Below, piece after piece: positions 27,579 to 35,696 of a stretch of DNA of 64,000 nucleotides. The stretch lies in NCBI RefSeq assembly GCF_044385915.1, contig NZ_JBISCC010000110.1, positions 10,386 through 74,385 of the forward strand, written 5' to 3'. A program made the position numbers and the translations under genes. The stretch's first letter is position 1. The number at the start of each line of letters is the position of its first letter. This DNA comes from Thalassobellus citreus. GTDB taxonomy: Bacteria; Bacteroidota; Bacteroidia; Flavobacteriales; Flavobacteriaceae. The notes under the pieces were generated by a model, which saw only the letters and a list, made by a program, of their open reading frames with translations, had not been told where the DNA came from and ran no database searches.

Positions 27579-29351
27579 ATGAACACAGATATTGAAAATC
27601 TTTTTAAAGATAAAGTTTTAGGGCATCCTGCAGGATTATTTATATTATTCTTTACAGAAATGTGGGAGCGTTTTTCGTTTTATGGAATGCGTATTTTATT
27701 GGTATTGTTTTTAACAGCACCAATAGTTAGTGATAATCCAGGTTGGGAATGGCCTAGGGAACATGCAATGGCTTTAATAGGAACATATGCTTCTTTACTT
27801 TATTTAACGCCAATTATTGGCGGCTGGGTTGCCGATAAAATTACAGGATATAGGTCGGCAGTTGTAATAGGTTGTTTGATTATGACTTTAGGTCATGCAT
27901 CAATGGCTTTAGAAACTACTTTGACATTTTATATAGGATTAGGTTTGTTGGTAATTGGTACGGGGTTTTTTAAGCCAAATATTACATCTATTATTTCAGA
28001 AATGTATAAAGGGAAAGAGTCTAAAAAAGACGGAGCTTATACTATTTTTTATATGGGAGTAAATGCAGGAGCATTTTTTGGAATGATGCTTTGTGGCTAT
28101 TTGGCTGAAAATTTTGGATGGCCTTGGGGATTTGGATTAGCTGGTATTTTTATGTTCTTAGGAATGCTTCAGTTTTGGTTGGCAGGCAATTTGTTTGGAA
28201 ATTTAGGTTCTAAACCAACTAAGGTTTATGAGGTTGAATTACCTCAAAATATTACCGAAAAAAGCTCTAGTAGAATAGAGGATGCAGATAAAGAAGAAAA
28301 ACTGAATCCTTTTACTTTGTTTGATAAGATATTAGTTGTTTTATCTTCGGTTGGAGGGTTGCTTTATCTTTTTAATGACCCTTTAGAGAAAATAAAGGAT
28401 ATTAGTTTGTTACCTTTCGAAAACGGTTCTAATATAGTTGTTTTGACTGCTTTAGTTTTATTTTTGGTGTTACTTGTTACAAGAATTTCAAGGTATATGC
28501 CAATTGTAAGAGATCGAATTATAGCAGTATCTATTTTTGGTTTATTTACAGTGTTCTTTTTTGCTTTCTTTGAGCAATCTTTAGGTTCAATGACCTTGTT
28601 TGCTAGAGATTATACAGATAGAAATCTTGTTGGCAGTTCAGCTATGATTTTTAAAGTTATTGATGCTTTGTTAACTACGGTTCCATTAATTATTATTACA
28701 TATGTAATTTTCTTATTGGTTAAAAAAACATTTAGTAAAATAGGCGTTTCAAATATAATATTAGGGATTGCTTTTATTGGAGTTTGGTCTTTGGTAATTT
28801 TTAGATTAGCTGATAAATTTTCTCAAGAAGGCAATCAAATTGATGCTACTTGGTTTGGGATTTTAAATTCATTTTTCATTATTACATTGGCTCCTTTGTT
28901 CTCAAGATGGTGGGAAAGTAAATATAATCCAAGTGCTGCCATGAAATATGGTATAGGTTTAGTTTTACTAGGATTAGGTTTTGCTATACTTTCTTATGGA
29001 GCATCAGGTATACCATCAGGAGCAAAGACCGCTTCGGTAAGTATAGTGTTTTTAATTTTAGCATATTTGTTTCATACAATGGGAGAACTTTGTTTATCTC
29101 CATTAGGTCTTTCGTATTTAAGTAAATTAGTGCCTGCTCGTATGATCGGGTTTATGTTTGGAGTTTGGTATTTAGCCATTGCTGTAGGACAAAAAGCAGC
29201 AGGAACTATGGGAGGAATGATTGATAAGATATCTGAACAATACTCGTTAGGTACTTTCTTTTTAATATTTACATTAATACCAATAGGTGTTGGAATAATA
29301 GCCATGTTACTTAATCCTGTACTTAAAAAACTAATGCACGGTATTCGTTAA
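27579..29351 (+). CDS. Proton-coupled oligopeptide transporter (POT/PTR), second, longer copy
   Basis: 590 residues, a paralogue of the preceding gene with the same signature (EMWERFSFYGMRI) and GGWVADKITGYRSA, FTIFYMGVNAGAFF-like and ELCLSPLGLSYLSKLVPARM segments. It is about 130 residues longer, mostly from an insertion at about 210-290 that includes a hydrophilic stretch (SSSRIEDADKEEKL) and an extra pair of hydrophobic helices between the two six-helix bundles. The two copies are diverged, so this is an old duplication with likely different peptide preference. Confidence 0.88.
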   Translation: MNTDIENLFKDKVLGHPAGLFILFFTEMWERFSFYGMRILLVLFLTAPIVSDNPGWEWPREHAMALIGTYASLLYLTPIIGGWVADKITGYRSAVVIGCLIMTLGHASMALETTLTFYIGLGLLVIGTGFFKPNITSIISEMYKGKESKKDGAYTIFYMGVNAGAFFGMMLCGYLAENFGWPWGFGLAGIFMFLGMLQFWLAGNLFGNLGSKPTKVYEVELPQNITEKSSSRIEDADKEEKLNPFTLFDKILVVLSSVGGLLYLFNDPLEKIKDISLLPFENGSNIVVLTALVLFLVLLVTRISRYMPIVRDRIIAVSIFGLFTVFFFAFFEQSLGSMTLFARDYTDRNLVGSSAMIFKVIDALLTTVPLIIITYVIFLLVKKTFSKIGVSNIILGIAFIGVWSLVIFRLADKFSQEGNQIDATWFGILNSFFIITLAPLFSRWWESKYNPSAAMKYGIGLVLLGLGFAILSYGASGIPSGAKTASVSIVFLILAYLFHTMGELCLSPLGLSYLSKLVPARMIGFMFGVWYLAIAVGQKAAGTMGGMIDKISEQYSLGTFFLIFTLIPIGVGIIAMLLNPVLKKLMHGIR

Positions 29352-29376
29352 TCGAATAAATAGCTAAAAAACATTT

Positions 29377-29404
29377 AAAAAGCTCCTGATTAGGAGCTTT
29401 TTTT
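29377..29404 (+). terminator. Terminator after the second POT gene
   Basis: AGCTCCT/AGGAGCT stem with GATT loop, flanked by A-run and seven T. Almost the same sequence, with its flanks, is repeated at 30013-30039 on the other side of the first thioredoxin-like gene. Confidence 0.8.
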
Positions 29405-29439
29405 GTAAGTTCGGACCAGGTTTTGCAACAAATTGAATT

Positions 29440-29910
29440 ATGAAAAGAACAATAATATTATTACTATTAACCGTTTCGGTATCGTTAAATGGTTTTGCTC
29501 AAGAAGATTTAACTTGGCATACAGATATGGATAAAGCCTATGAAATTGCAACAAAGGAGAATAAACCACTTTTGTTGTTTTTTACAGGGTCAGATTGGTG
29601 CGGGTGGTGTATTAAATTACAAAACGAAGTTTTAAAAACTGCCGATTTTGAAAAATGGGCTAAAGATAATGTGGTTTTAGTAGAGTTAGATTTTCCTAAA
29701 AGAAAAGTGTTGGACAAGAAGCTTCAAATTCAGAATTATCAATTGCAACAGATGTTTCAAGTAAGAGGTTATCCATCAATACATTTTGCGAAGCCAGAAA
29801 AAACAGAAGACGGAAAGAAGAGTTTAAGTAAGCTTGGAAGTACCGGGTATGTTCGTGGTGGTGCTACAAAATGGCTGGAAATAGCAAATAACTTTGTTAA
29901 AAATATTTAA
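29440..29910 (+). CDS. Secreted thioredoxin-fold protein (CGWC)
   Basis: 156 residues. Signal peptide MKRTIILLLLTVSVSLNGFAQ, then a single thioredoxin fold with the active site WCGWC (C54-C57) after LLLFFTGSD, and cis-proline loop GYPSIHF. The GSDWCGWC pattern is that of the thioredoxin_7/DUF255-like periplasmic group. Probably reduces or isomerises disulfides of exported proteins. Sits alone between two near-identical terminators. Confidence 0.82.
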   Translation: MKRTIILLLLTVSVSLNGFAQEDLTWHTDMDKAYEIATKENKPLLLFFTGSDWCGWCIKLQNEVLKTADFEKWAKDNVVLVELDFPKRKVLDKKLQIQNYQLQQMFQVRGYPSIHFAKPEKTEDGKKSLSKLGSTGYVRGGATKWLEIANNFVKNI

Positions 29911-30012
29911 GTCTTATTTCTATAAACATAGAGGGAGCTCCTTTACAATTGATTTTATTCATAAACGAGTTACTAGTAAGGACGGTAAACAGAAAAAAGT
30001 TAAATAATATTT

Positions 30013-30039
30013 AAAAAGCTCCTAATTAGGAGCTTTTTG
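30013..30039 (+). terminator. Terminator after the CGWC thioredoxin-like gene
   Basis: Perfect 18-nt palindrome AGCTCCTAATTAGGAGCT (30017-30034) with five T after it. The 186-bp gap it lies in also carries a short open stretch ending at 30007 that is discussed among the findings. Confidence 0.7.
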
Positions 30040-30138
30040 TGTAAGTTAGGTATAACATTTGTAACTAAAGTTTTCGGAACTTACGACAATGATTAAATGA
30101 ATGTCATGTTACAGATAAAAAAGAATAATTATAAGCAC

Positions 30139-30687
30139 ATGAAAAAAACAATATACACCGTACTAATAGCTGTTTTTACAACAGTATATGTATCAGCTCA
30201 AGAAATTAAATGGGTGACATTAGAACAGGCTATTGAGCTTCAAAAAAAAGAGCCTAAAAAAATTATGATGGATGTTTATACCAGTTGGTGTGGTCCTTGT
30301 AAAATGCTTGATAAAAATACCTTTCACAACGAAGATGTTGTGAAGTATGTAAATGAACATTATTATGCCGTAAAATTTAATGCTGAAGGCAATGAGGAAG
30401 TTAATTATAAAGGTGAAGTTTTTTCAAACCCTAATTATAATCCAGCATTAGCTAATAGACGAAATTCTGCACACGAATTATCTAGATATTTTCAAGTTCA
30501 AGCTTATCCAACTATAGTTTTTATGGATGAAACAGGTGAACTTATTGCTCCAATAACAGGGTATCAGCAACCACAAGGTTTAGAGTTGTATTTAAAAATG
30601 TTTAAGACAGATGCGCATAAAAACATAAAGACACAGGAAGACTTTAATACATATTATAATGCTTTTAAAGCAGAATTTAAGAGCTAA
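30139..30687 (+). CDS. Secreted thioredoxin-fold protein (CGPC)
   Basis: 182 residues from the ATG at 30139. The frame is open from 30097, but the extra 14 residues (MNVMLQIKKNNYKH) precede a perfect signal peptide MKKTIYTVLIAVFTTVYVSAQ, so the internal ATG is preferred. The classical active site WCGPC is at C51-C54, the cis-proline loop is AYPTIVF, and a 25-residue insert rich in Asn/Tyr lies between the active site and the loop. Likely a periplasmic thiol-disulfide exchange protein. It is only weakly similar to the preceding CGWC protein. Confidence 0.8.
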   Translation: MKKTIYTVLIAVFTTVYVSAQEIKWVTLEQAIELQKKEPKKIMMDVYTSWCGPCKMLDKNTFHNEDVVKYVNEHYYAVKFNAEGNEEVNYKGEVFSNPNYNPALANRRNSAHELSRYFQVQAYPTIVFMDETGELIAPITGYQQPQGLELYLKMFKTDAHKNIKTQEDFNTYYNAFKAEFKS

Positions 30688-30693
30688 TAAATT

Positions 30694-32733
30694 TTAATAT
30701 TTAATTATAAAAGCTCCCTTTTTACTAGTTTGGTGAAAAGGGAGTTTTCTGTTTTTACAAATAGCCTCCCAGCTTTCAATATACGATTTGTAATTACTGC
30801 CATCGGCAATAATATGCTTTGGTTTTATACAGTCTATAAGTCGGTTTAAGTTAATTTTTGGAGATTGTCTTAATAGTATATAGTCAGGATTAAATGATTT
30901 TATGTTGTAAGTTCCTAAGCTGTCAATAACAAATAGTGTTGTTTTATTTAGTAAATAAATAGATTGAATGGAGTCTTTTTCAATAGTATTAATATGGCTT
31001 CCAACAGTATAGTCTTTTATAATATTACTTTTTATTTGCGTTATACTATCAAAATCATGTGCGATAGTTGTTTTGTTTTTTGTGGTATTTCCTAGTAAAC
31101 TATATCTGCTTTTATGAAATACAATAAATTCATTTTTAGGTTTATTAAAATTAGTATAAATAATAGAACATTGAAAAACAAGAATGCTTATTAAAAATAA
31201 TTTCAAATTATAAAAACCCCATTTCTTAATAAGTTTTATAAAAGCAATTATTAATAAATAAGAGGTGAAAACATATAATAAGCTAAAAGCAATATCTTTA
31301 AATAAAAAGGATTCTTGTTTAGAAATCCAACTTATAAAATAATTCATATAACCAATAATGCTTCCATAGGTGTTTGCTATAAGTTGAGGTAATAAGTTTA
31401 ATGTGACTAATAAAATAACAAGGATTCCAAAACCTAAAATAAGACCTAAAAGCGGAATAATTACCAAATTCGATATAAAAAATAAACTAGGAAATTGATG
31501 GAAATAATATAAGCTTAAAGGGATAATTCCAAATTGAGCAGATATAGTTATAGTAAATGTGTGCCAATAAATATCAATGATTTTATTTTTAGGTTTCCAT
31601 AAATTATATAATAACGGATCTATTGCAACAATAGCAAAAACAGCTAAGTAGCTTAATTGAAAACCAACGTCAAACAAAAACATAGGTTTAAATAGTAATA
31701 TAATAAACATAGATATTGCCATCGTGTTATATATGTTGGTTGGTCTTTTAAGATTCATGGCAATGGCAACAATGCTAAACATGGTAACAGCTCGCGTAAC
31801 TGATGCAGATAATCCTGCTATTAATGCAAAACTCCATAAAATAGCAACTAGTAAAATAGTTTTAATAAGTTTTCCGTGTTTAAAGCTTTCTAGAGGTTTA
31901 AAAATAAAATTTAGAATAAGTAAAATAATACCAACATGTAAACCAGAAACAGCCAAAACATGTATGGCGCCAGCATTAGTGTAACTGCTATAAACTTCTT
32001 TACTAATATCTTGTCGTTGCCCAAGTAGAAGCGCATTAATTATAGCAAGTTCATTAGGTTTAAAATGGTAAGGTTTTAGTTTCCTGTTAATATAGTTTCT
32101 TATGTTATTTGCAATGCCAAACAAAGTATGTGTTTCACTATTAACTTTTAAAAGTGATTTGTTAGAAATAAAAATTTGATGGTAAATATATTTTTTCTTT
32201 AAATAGTTTTTATAATCGAATTGATGCGGATTTAGAGGGTGAATTAAATCTTTAAACTTTGTTTTACTAATAAAAATAGCATCAACTTTTAAGGGCGATT
32301 TTGTTGATTTTTTTTCAATATTTAAAAGTGATTTTCCTGAAACGTTGTTGTCTTCAATATTTAAAATATCAATAACATATTTGTCGTAATAATTACCAGG
32401 TTTTAAAACCTCTCTAACTCTAAATGTGATAGTTTTAGAAGAGTCTGTTTCTGTTGAAATATGTTGAGTATAATGATTTGAAAAGTTTTTTTGATTGTGA
32501 ATGCTAGTTGTTAAAACCCCAACAAGTATCATTAAAATAAACGCTGAAACACCAAACCAAATAGTTTTTGTAAATTGATTTCTAGCTATTAAAAAGAATA
32601 GTAATAAAAACCCAAAAAGAACACATATTGTATGTAATATTGAGTTTAAAGAAAGATTTGTTAGATACCCAATTATAATGCCTATAATAAGGCAGATAGT
32701 TAATTTAATTATAGCGAAGTTGAGTAATTTCAT
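30694..32733 (-). CDS. comEC: ComEC/Rec2 DNA-uptake channel
   Basis: 679 residues. An N-terminal hydrophobic pair and a DUF4131-type OB-like soluble part (about 60-210) precede the Competence domain (about 225-500; AIHVLAVSGLHVGIILLIL, SASVTRAVTMFS, then FQLSYLAVFAI). The C-terminal extramembrane region of about 160 residues resembles the metallo-beta-lactamase-like domain of ComEC but lacks any HxHxDH metal motif, so it looks vestigial, as I recall for many members of this phylum. ComEC carries single-stranded DNA across the inner membrane in natural transformation. Last gene of the surE-lpxB operon. Confidence 0.88.
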   Translation of the reverse strand: MKLLNFAIIKLTICLIIGIIIGYLTNLSLNSILHTICVLFGFLLLFFLIARNQFTKTIWFGVSAFILMILVGVLTTSIHNQKNFSNHYTQHISTETDSSKTITFRVREVLKPGNYYDKYVIDILNIEDNNVSGKSLLNIEKKSTKSPLKVDAIFISKTKFKDLIHPLNPHQFDYKNYLKKKYIYHQIFISNKSLLKVNSETHTLFGIANNIRNYINRKLKPYHFKPNELAIINALLLGQRQDISKEVYSSYTNAGAIHVLAVSGLHVGIILLILNFIFKPLESFKHGKLIKTILLVAILWSFALIAGLSASVTRAVTMFSIVAIAMNLKRPTNIYNTMAISMFIILLFKPMFLFDVGFQLSYLAVFAIVAIDPLLYNLWKPKNKIIDIYWHTFTITISAQFGIIPLSLYYFHQFPSLFFISNLVIIPLLGLILGFGILVILLVTLNLLPQLIANTYGSIIGYMNYFISWISKQESFLFKDIAFSLLYVFTSYLLIIAFIKLIKKWGFYNLKLFLISILVFQCSIIYTNFNKPKNEFIVFHKSRYSLLGNTTKNKTTIAHDFDSITQIKSNIIKDYTVGSHINTIEKDSIQSIYLLNKTTLFVIDSLGTYNIKSFNPDYILLRQSPKINLNRLIDCIKPKHIIADGSNYKSYIESWEAICKNRKLPFHQTSKKGAFIIKY
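30714..30756 (+). terminator. Plus-strand terminator inside the 3' end of comEC
   Basis: CTCCCTTTT (30714-30722) pairs with AAAAGGGAG (30736-30744), followed by TTTTCTGTTTTT. It lies 27 bases after the CGPC thioredoxin stop, but within the last codons of the convergent comEC gene. On the minus strand it ends with a poorer T-tract. Confidence 0.45.
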
Positions 32734-32756
32734 ACTCGACTAATATAAGAAATATC

Positions 32757-33329
32757 TTATAATATTTTACGAGCTTCAAAAAAGGCTTTATGCCAATACG
32801 TTTCATTTAGCCATGATGTAATAACGCCTTTGCTACTTGTGGCATGAATAAATTGAATGTTATTGTTTTTTATAGCAACAATTAATCCTACGTGATTAAT
32901 GGTGTTTCTTTTGTTTCCAGTTTTAAAGAATAATAAATCGCCTTTAATAACATTTTTTAATGAAACTTTTTTGCCTCGTTTTGCCATGTCTCTTGATATT
33001 CTAGGTAATAAAATATCGTAAGCTTTAAAAGATTCAAAAATTAGTCCAGAACAATCCATTCCAGATTTTGTGGTGCCACCCCATTTGTAGCGTACACCTT
33101 CAAACTGCTTTGCGTAATTTATTATGTTTTCTGATGTTGTATATGCATTGGTTCTAGAACGAACATGATTGTTTTTAGTGTCAGTAATAATTTCATCTTT
33201 CGTATTTACAACATCAGTTTTTTTGGTGATTACTCTTGAAGAAGATGTTTTTCTGCTTTTAGCTCGCTTTGAAGATTTACAACTGCTAAAGCTTGCTATT
33301 ATTATGAGTATTAAAACAATTTGCTTCAT
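32757..33329 (-). CDS. NlpC/P60 cell-wall peptidase lipoprotein
   Basis: 190 residues. The lipobox FSSC puts the lipidated cysteine at C17, followed by a basic linker. The NlpC/P60 domain starts at about 65: catalytic C93 (GMDCSGL), H146 (NHVGLI) and H162 (FIHATSS). It cleaves stem peptides of peptidoglycan, typically D-Glu-DAP bonds, from the periplasm or outer-membrane face. The gap to lpxB is 9 bases, so it is in the same operon. Confidence 0.9.
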   Translation of the reverse strand: MKQIVLILIIIASFSSCKSSKRAKSRKTSSSRVITKKTDVVNTKDEIITDTKNNHVRSRTNAYTTSENIINYAKQFEGVRYKWGGTTKSGMDCSGLIFESFKAYDILLPRISRDMAKRGKKVSLKNVIKGDLLFFKTGNKRNTINHVGLIVAIKNNNIQFIHATSSKGVITSWLNETYWHKAFFEARKIL

Positions 33330-33338
33330 CTAAATAAT

Positions 33339-34451
33339 TTAGGCTTTAATAGTGTTGTAAATTAATTCCGCTGTTTTTTTGCTGGCACCTTTTCCGCCTA
33401 AGGCTTTCTCTAAATCGTAATAATCAACAAAAAGCTTTTTACGTGTTTCTGTATTTAAAATATTTTCAAGTTCTTTTTTTAGGCTTTTTTTATTGAAATT
33501 GTTCTGAATAAGTTCAATAACAACTTCTTTATCCATAACTAAATTTACTAGCGAAATATATTTAAGAGTAATAATTTGCTTTGCAATAAAGTATGAAATT
33601 GCACTTCCTTTATAGCAAACTACTTGTGGTACTTTAAATAAAGCTGTTTCTAAAGTTGCTGTACCCGATGTTACTAATGCAGCAGTTGATATGCTTAATA
33701 AGTCATACGTTTTATTTGCAATAAATTGTACTTGCGATGATTTAATAAAGGTTTGGTAAAAACTATAATCTTGACTTGGTGCTCCAGCAATTACAAATTG
33801 GTAATCTGGAAAATCATTTACTAGACTAAGCATTACAGATAGCATTTCTTTTATTTCTTGCTTCCTACTACCAGGGAGTAAAGCTATAATGGGATTGTCT
33901 CCTAGTTTATGTGTTTTTCTAAATTCATATTCATCTACTTGATTTCTGTTAGATATAGCATCAATAAGCGGATGTCCTACAAATTCAACTTTATAGTTGT
34001 ATTTGTTATAAAAATCTTCAACAAAAGGAAGAATCACATACATTGCATCTATATCATGCTTAATAGCTTTCACTCTGCTTGCTCTAGAAGCCCATACTTG
34101 TGGTGAAATATAATAATGAGTTTTAAAATTTTCTTGTTTTGCCCATTTGGCGATGCGTAAATTAAAACCAGAATTATCTATAAAAATAACAACATCAGGA
34201 TTAAAATTTTTAATATCTTCTTTACAAAAGGAAATGAGTTTAAATATTTTATTGAGGTTCATAATAACTTCAATAAATCCCATAAATGCACGCTCTTTGT
34301 AATGTTTTACTAAGGTGCCGCCAGTGGCTTGCATGAGGTCACCACCCCAAAATCTAATATCGGCATTTACATCTTCGTTTAGTAATGCTTTCATTAGGTT
34401 TGAACCATGTAAATCACCAGATGCTTCTCCAGCAAGAATGTAATACTTCAT
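33339..34451 (-). CDS. lpxB: Lipid-A-disaccharide synthase
   Basis: 370 residues, normal for LpxB. It joins UDP-2,3-diacylglucosamine and lipid X to form the lipid A disaccharide at the inner membrane. Visible family features are the N terminus YILAGEASGDLHG, the FWGGDLMQATGG region, PQVWASRASRV, FVGHPL and ALLPGSRKQEI, and ALVTSGTATLETALF with PQVVCYKGSAISYFIAK. Its ATG overlaps the TAA of the upstream small gene by one base (TAATG), a coupled start. Confidence 0.94.
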   Translation of the reverse strand: MKYYILAGEASGDLHGSNLMKALLNEDVNADIRFWGGDLMQATGGTLVKHYKERAFMGFIEVIMNLNKIFKLISFCKEDIKNFNPDVVIFIDNSGFNLRIAKWAKQENFKTHYYISPQVWASRASRVKAIKHDIDAMYVILPFVEDFYNKYNYKVEFVGHPLIDAISNRNQVDEYEFRKTHKLGDNPIIALLPGSRKQEIKEMLSVMLSLVNDFPDYQFVIAGAPSQDYSFYQTFIKSSQVQFIANKTYDLLSISTAALVTSGTATLETALFKVPQVVCYKGSAISYFIAKQIITLKYISLVNLVMDKEVVIELIQNNFNKKSLKKELENILNTETRKKLFVDYYDLEKALGGKGASKKTAELIYNTIKA

Positions 34452-34732
34452 TAAAAAAGTTTAAATATAAAAGTAAATACTGCAATAAAAACGGTTATTA
34501 ATAATACCCCTCTAGCTCTATAATCTTGTTTTTTTCTTATAAAAATAAAAAAGGCAATTAGATTTAGAATAGCGCCTAAGCTAATTAGTTTCCCTAAAAA
34601 ACCTTCATCAGCAGCTGCTTTAATTACAGTTGTAAAATCATCACCTTGGCCTAATAAAGTTGCTGCTATAAAAAGACCAATTGCGTTTGCTATAAGTCCA
34701 ACAAGTAATCCTATAAAAATTTCTTTTTTCAT
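34451..34732 (-). CDS. Small membrane protein between surE and lpxB
   Basis: 93 residues with three hydrophobic segments (about 4-27, 47-65 and 74-92) and a central acidic stretch (GDDFTTVIKAAADEG). No motif of known function. It lies 22 bases after surE and shares one base with lpxB, so it is translated as part of this operon; I recall small proteins of this kind at this position in flavobacteria, but no role is known to me. Confidence 0.7.
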   Translation of the reverse strand: MKKEIFIGLLVGLIANAIGLFIAATLLGQGDDFTTVIKAAADEGFLGKLISLGAILNLIAFFIFIRKKQDYRARGVLLITVFIAVFTFIFKLF

Positions 34733-34754
34733 GTATGCTAAATGCTTTTCAGTA

Positions 34755-35528
34755 TTATAAATTCCAAGTTTTTAATTTTTTAATAGTATGATGAGCTGTT
34801 AAATCGAATTGAACAGGAACTAATGATACATAGCCGTTTTCTAAAGCCCATTCATCAGTGTCTTCTCCTCCATCTAAATTAACAAATTTTCCAGTAAGCC
34901 AATAATAATCTTTGCCTTGAGGTGTTTTGCGTTTATCAAATTCTTCTACCCAATTAGCTTTTGCTTGTCTGCAAATTTTAATGCCTTTTATTGCTTTTTC
35001 AGAAAGGTTAGGAATATTAACATTTAAAACAATACCACTAGGCAAACCTTCTTTTAAAACATTTTTTGTAATGGTTTTAATGTATGTTTTCGATGCTTCA
35101 AAATTGGCATTCCATGTGTAGTCAAGCAACGAGAATCCTATGGCAGGAATACCTTCAATACCAGCTTCAATGGCAGCACTCATAGTGCCAGAATAAATAA
35201 CATTTATTGATGAATTGGAACCATGATTTATGCCTGAAACACATAAATCGGGTTTTCTAGGAGACAATTCTCTAATAGCTAATTTAACGCAATCGGCGGG
35301 TGTGCCAGAGCAACTATACTCTTTTTTTTGCGTTTTATTATCTATATTTATCTCTTCGGCATGCAAGGTCGAATCTAGCGTAATAGCGTGTCCCATGCCG
35401 CTTTGTGGGCTGTTAGGAGCTACCACAATAACATCGCCTATAGTTTCCATAATACTTATAAGCGTCCTAATACCAGGGGCAGTAATGCCGTCGTCGTTAG
35501 TAACTAAAATAAGGGGTTTTTCTGTCAT
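34755..35528 (-). CDS. surE: 5'/3'-nucleotidase SurE
   Basis: 257 residues. Metal-binding aspartates D12-D13 in LVTNDDGI, the SPQSG loop with its metal-ligand serine near residue 42, and the asparagine in VSGINHGSN, all typical of SurE. It hydrolyses nucleoside monophosphates and short polyphosphate in the cytosol. First gene of the minus-strand operon surE, small membrane gene, lpxB, NlpC/P60, comEC; it diverges from the protease gene at 35697. Confidence 0.93.
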   Translation of the reverse strand: MTEKPLILVTNDDGITAPGIRTLISIMETIGDVIVVAPNSPQSGMGHAITLDSTLHAEEINIDNKTQKKEYSCSGTPADCVKLAIRELSPRKPDLCVSGINHGSNSSINVIYSGTMSAAIEAGIEGIPAIGFSLLDYTWNANFEASKTYIKTITKNVLKEGLPSGIVLNVNIPNLSEKAIKGIKICRQAKANWVEEFDKRKTPQGKDYYWLTGKFVNLDGGEDTDEWALENGYVSLVPVQFDLTAHHTIKKLKTWNL

Positions 35529-35696
35529 TTGTAATGTTGCAATAAGTCTCGCTAAAATACATAATTTACTAACGAAATTGCTTATTTCTTCGCTTTAACA
35601 AAAAATTAGTAGCAATAGCCTTTATTGGCATGGTTTTTTCTTTATTTTAGTGGAAAAATGTTGGACTTTGTTCTGTGGGTCAAGAAAAATAAATTT

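Noticed and set aside
35625..35696. Start of prc at 35625
   Set aside because: The added 24 residues precede a complete lipoprotein signal peptide and would bury it; the start at 35697 is preferred.
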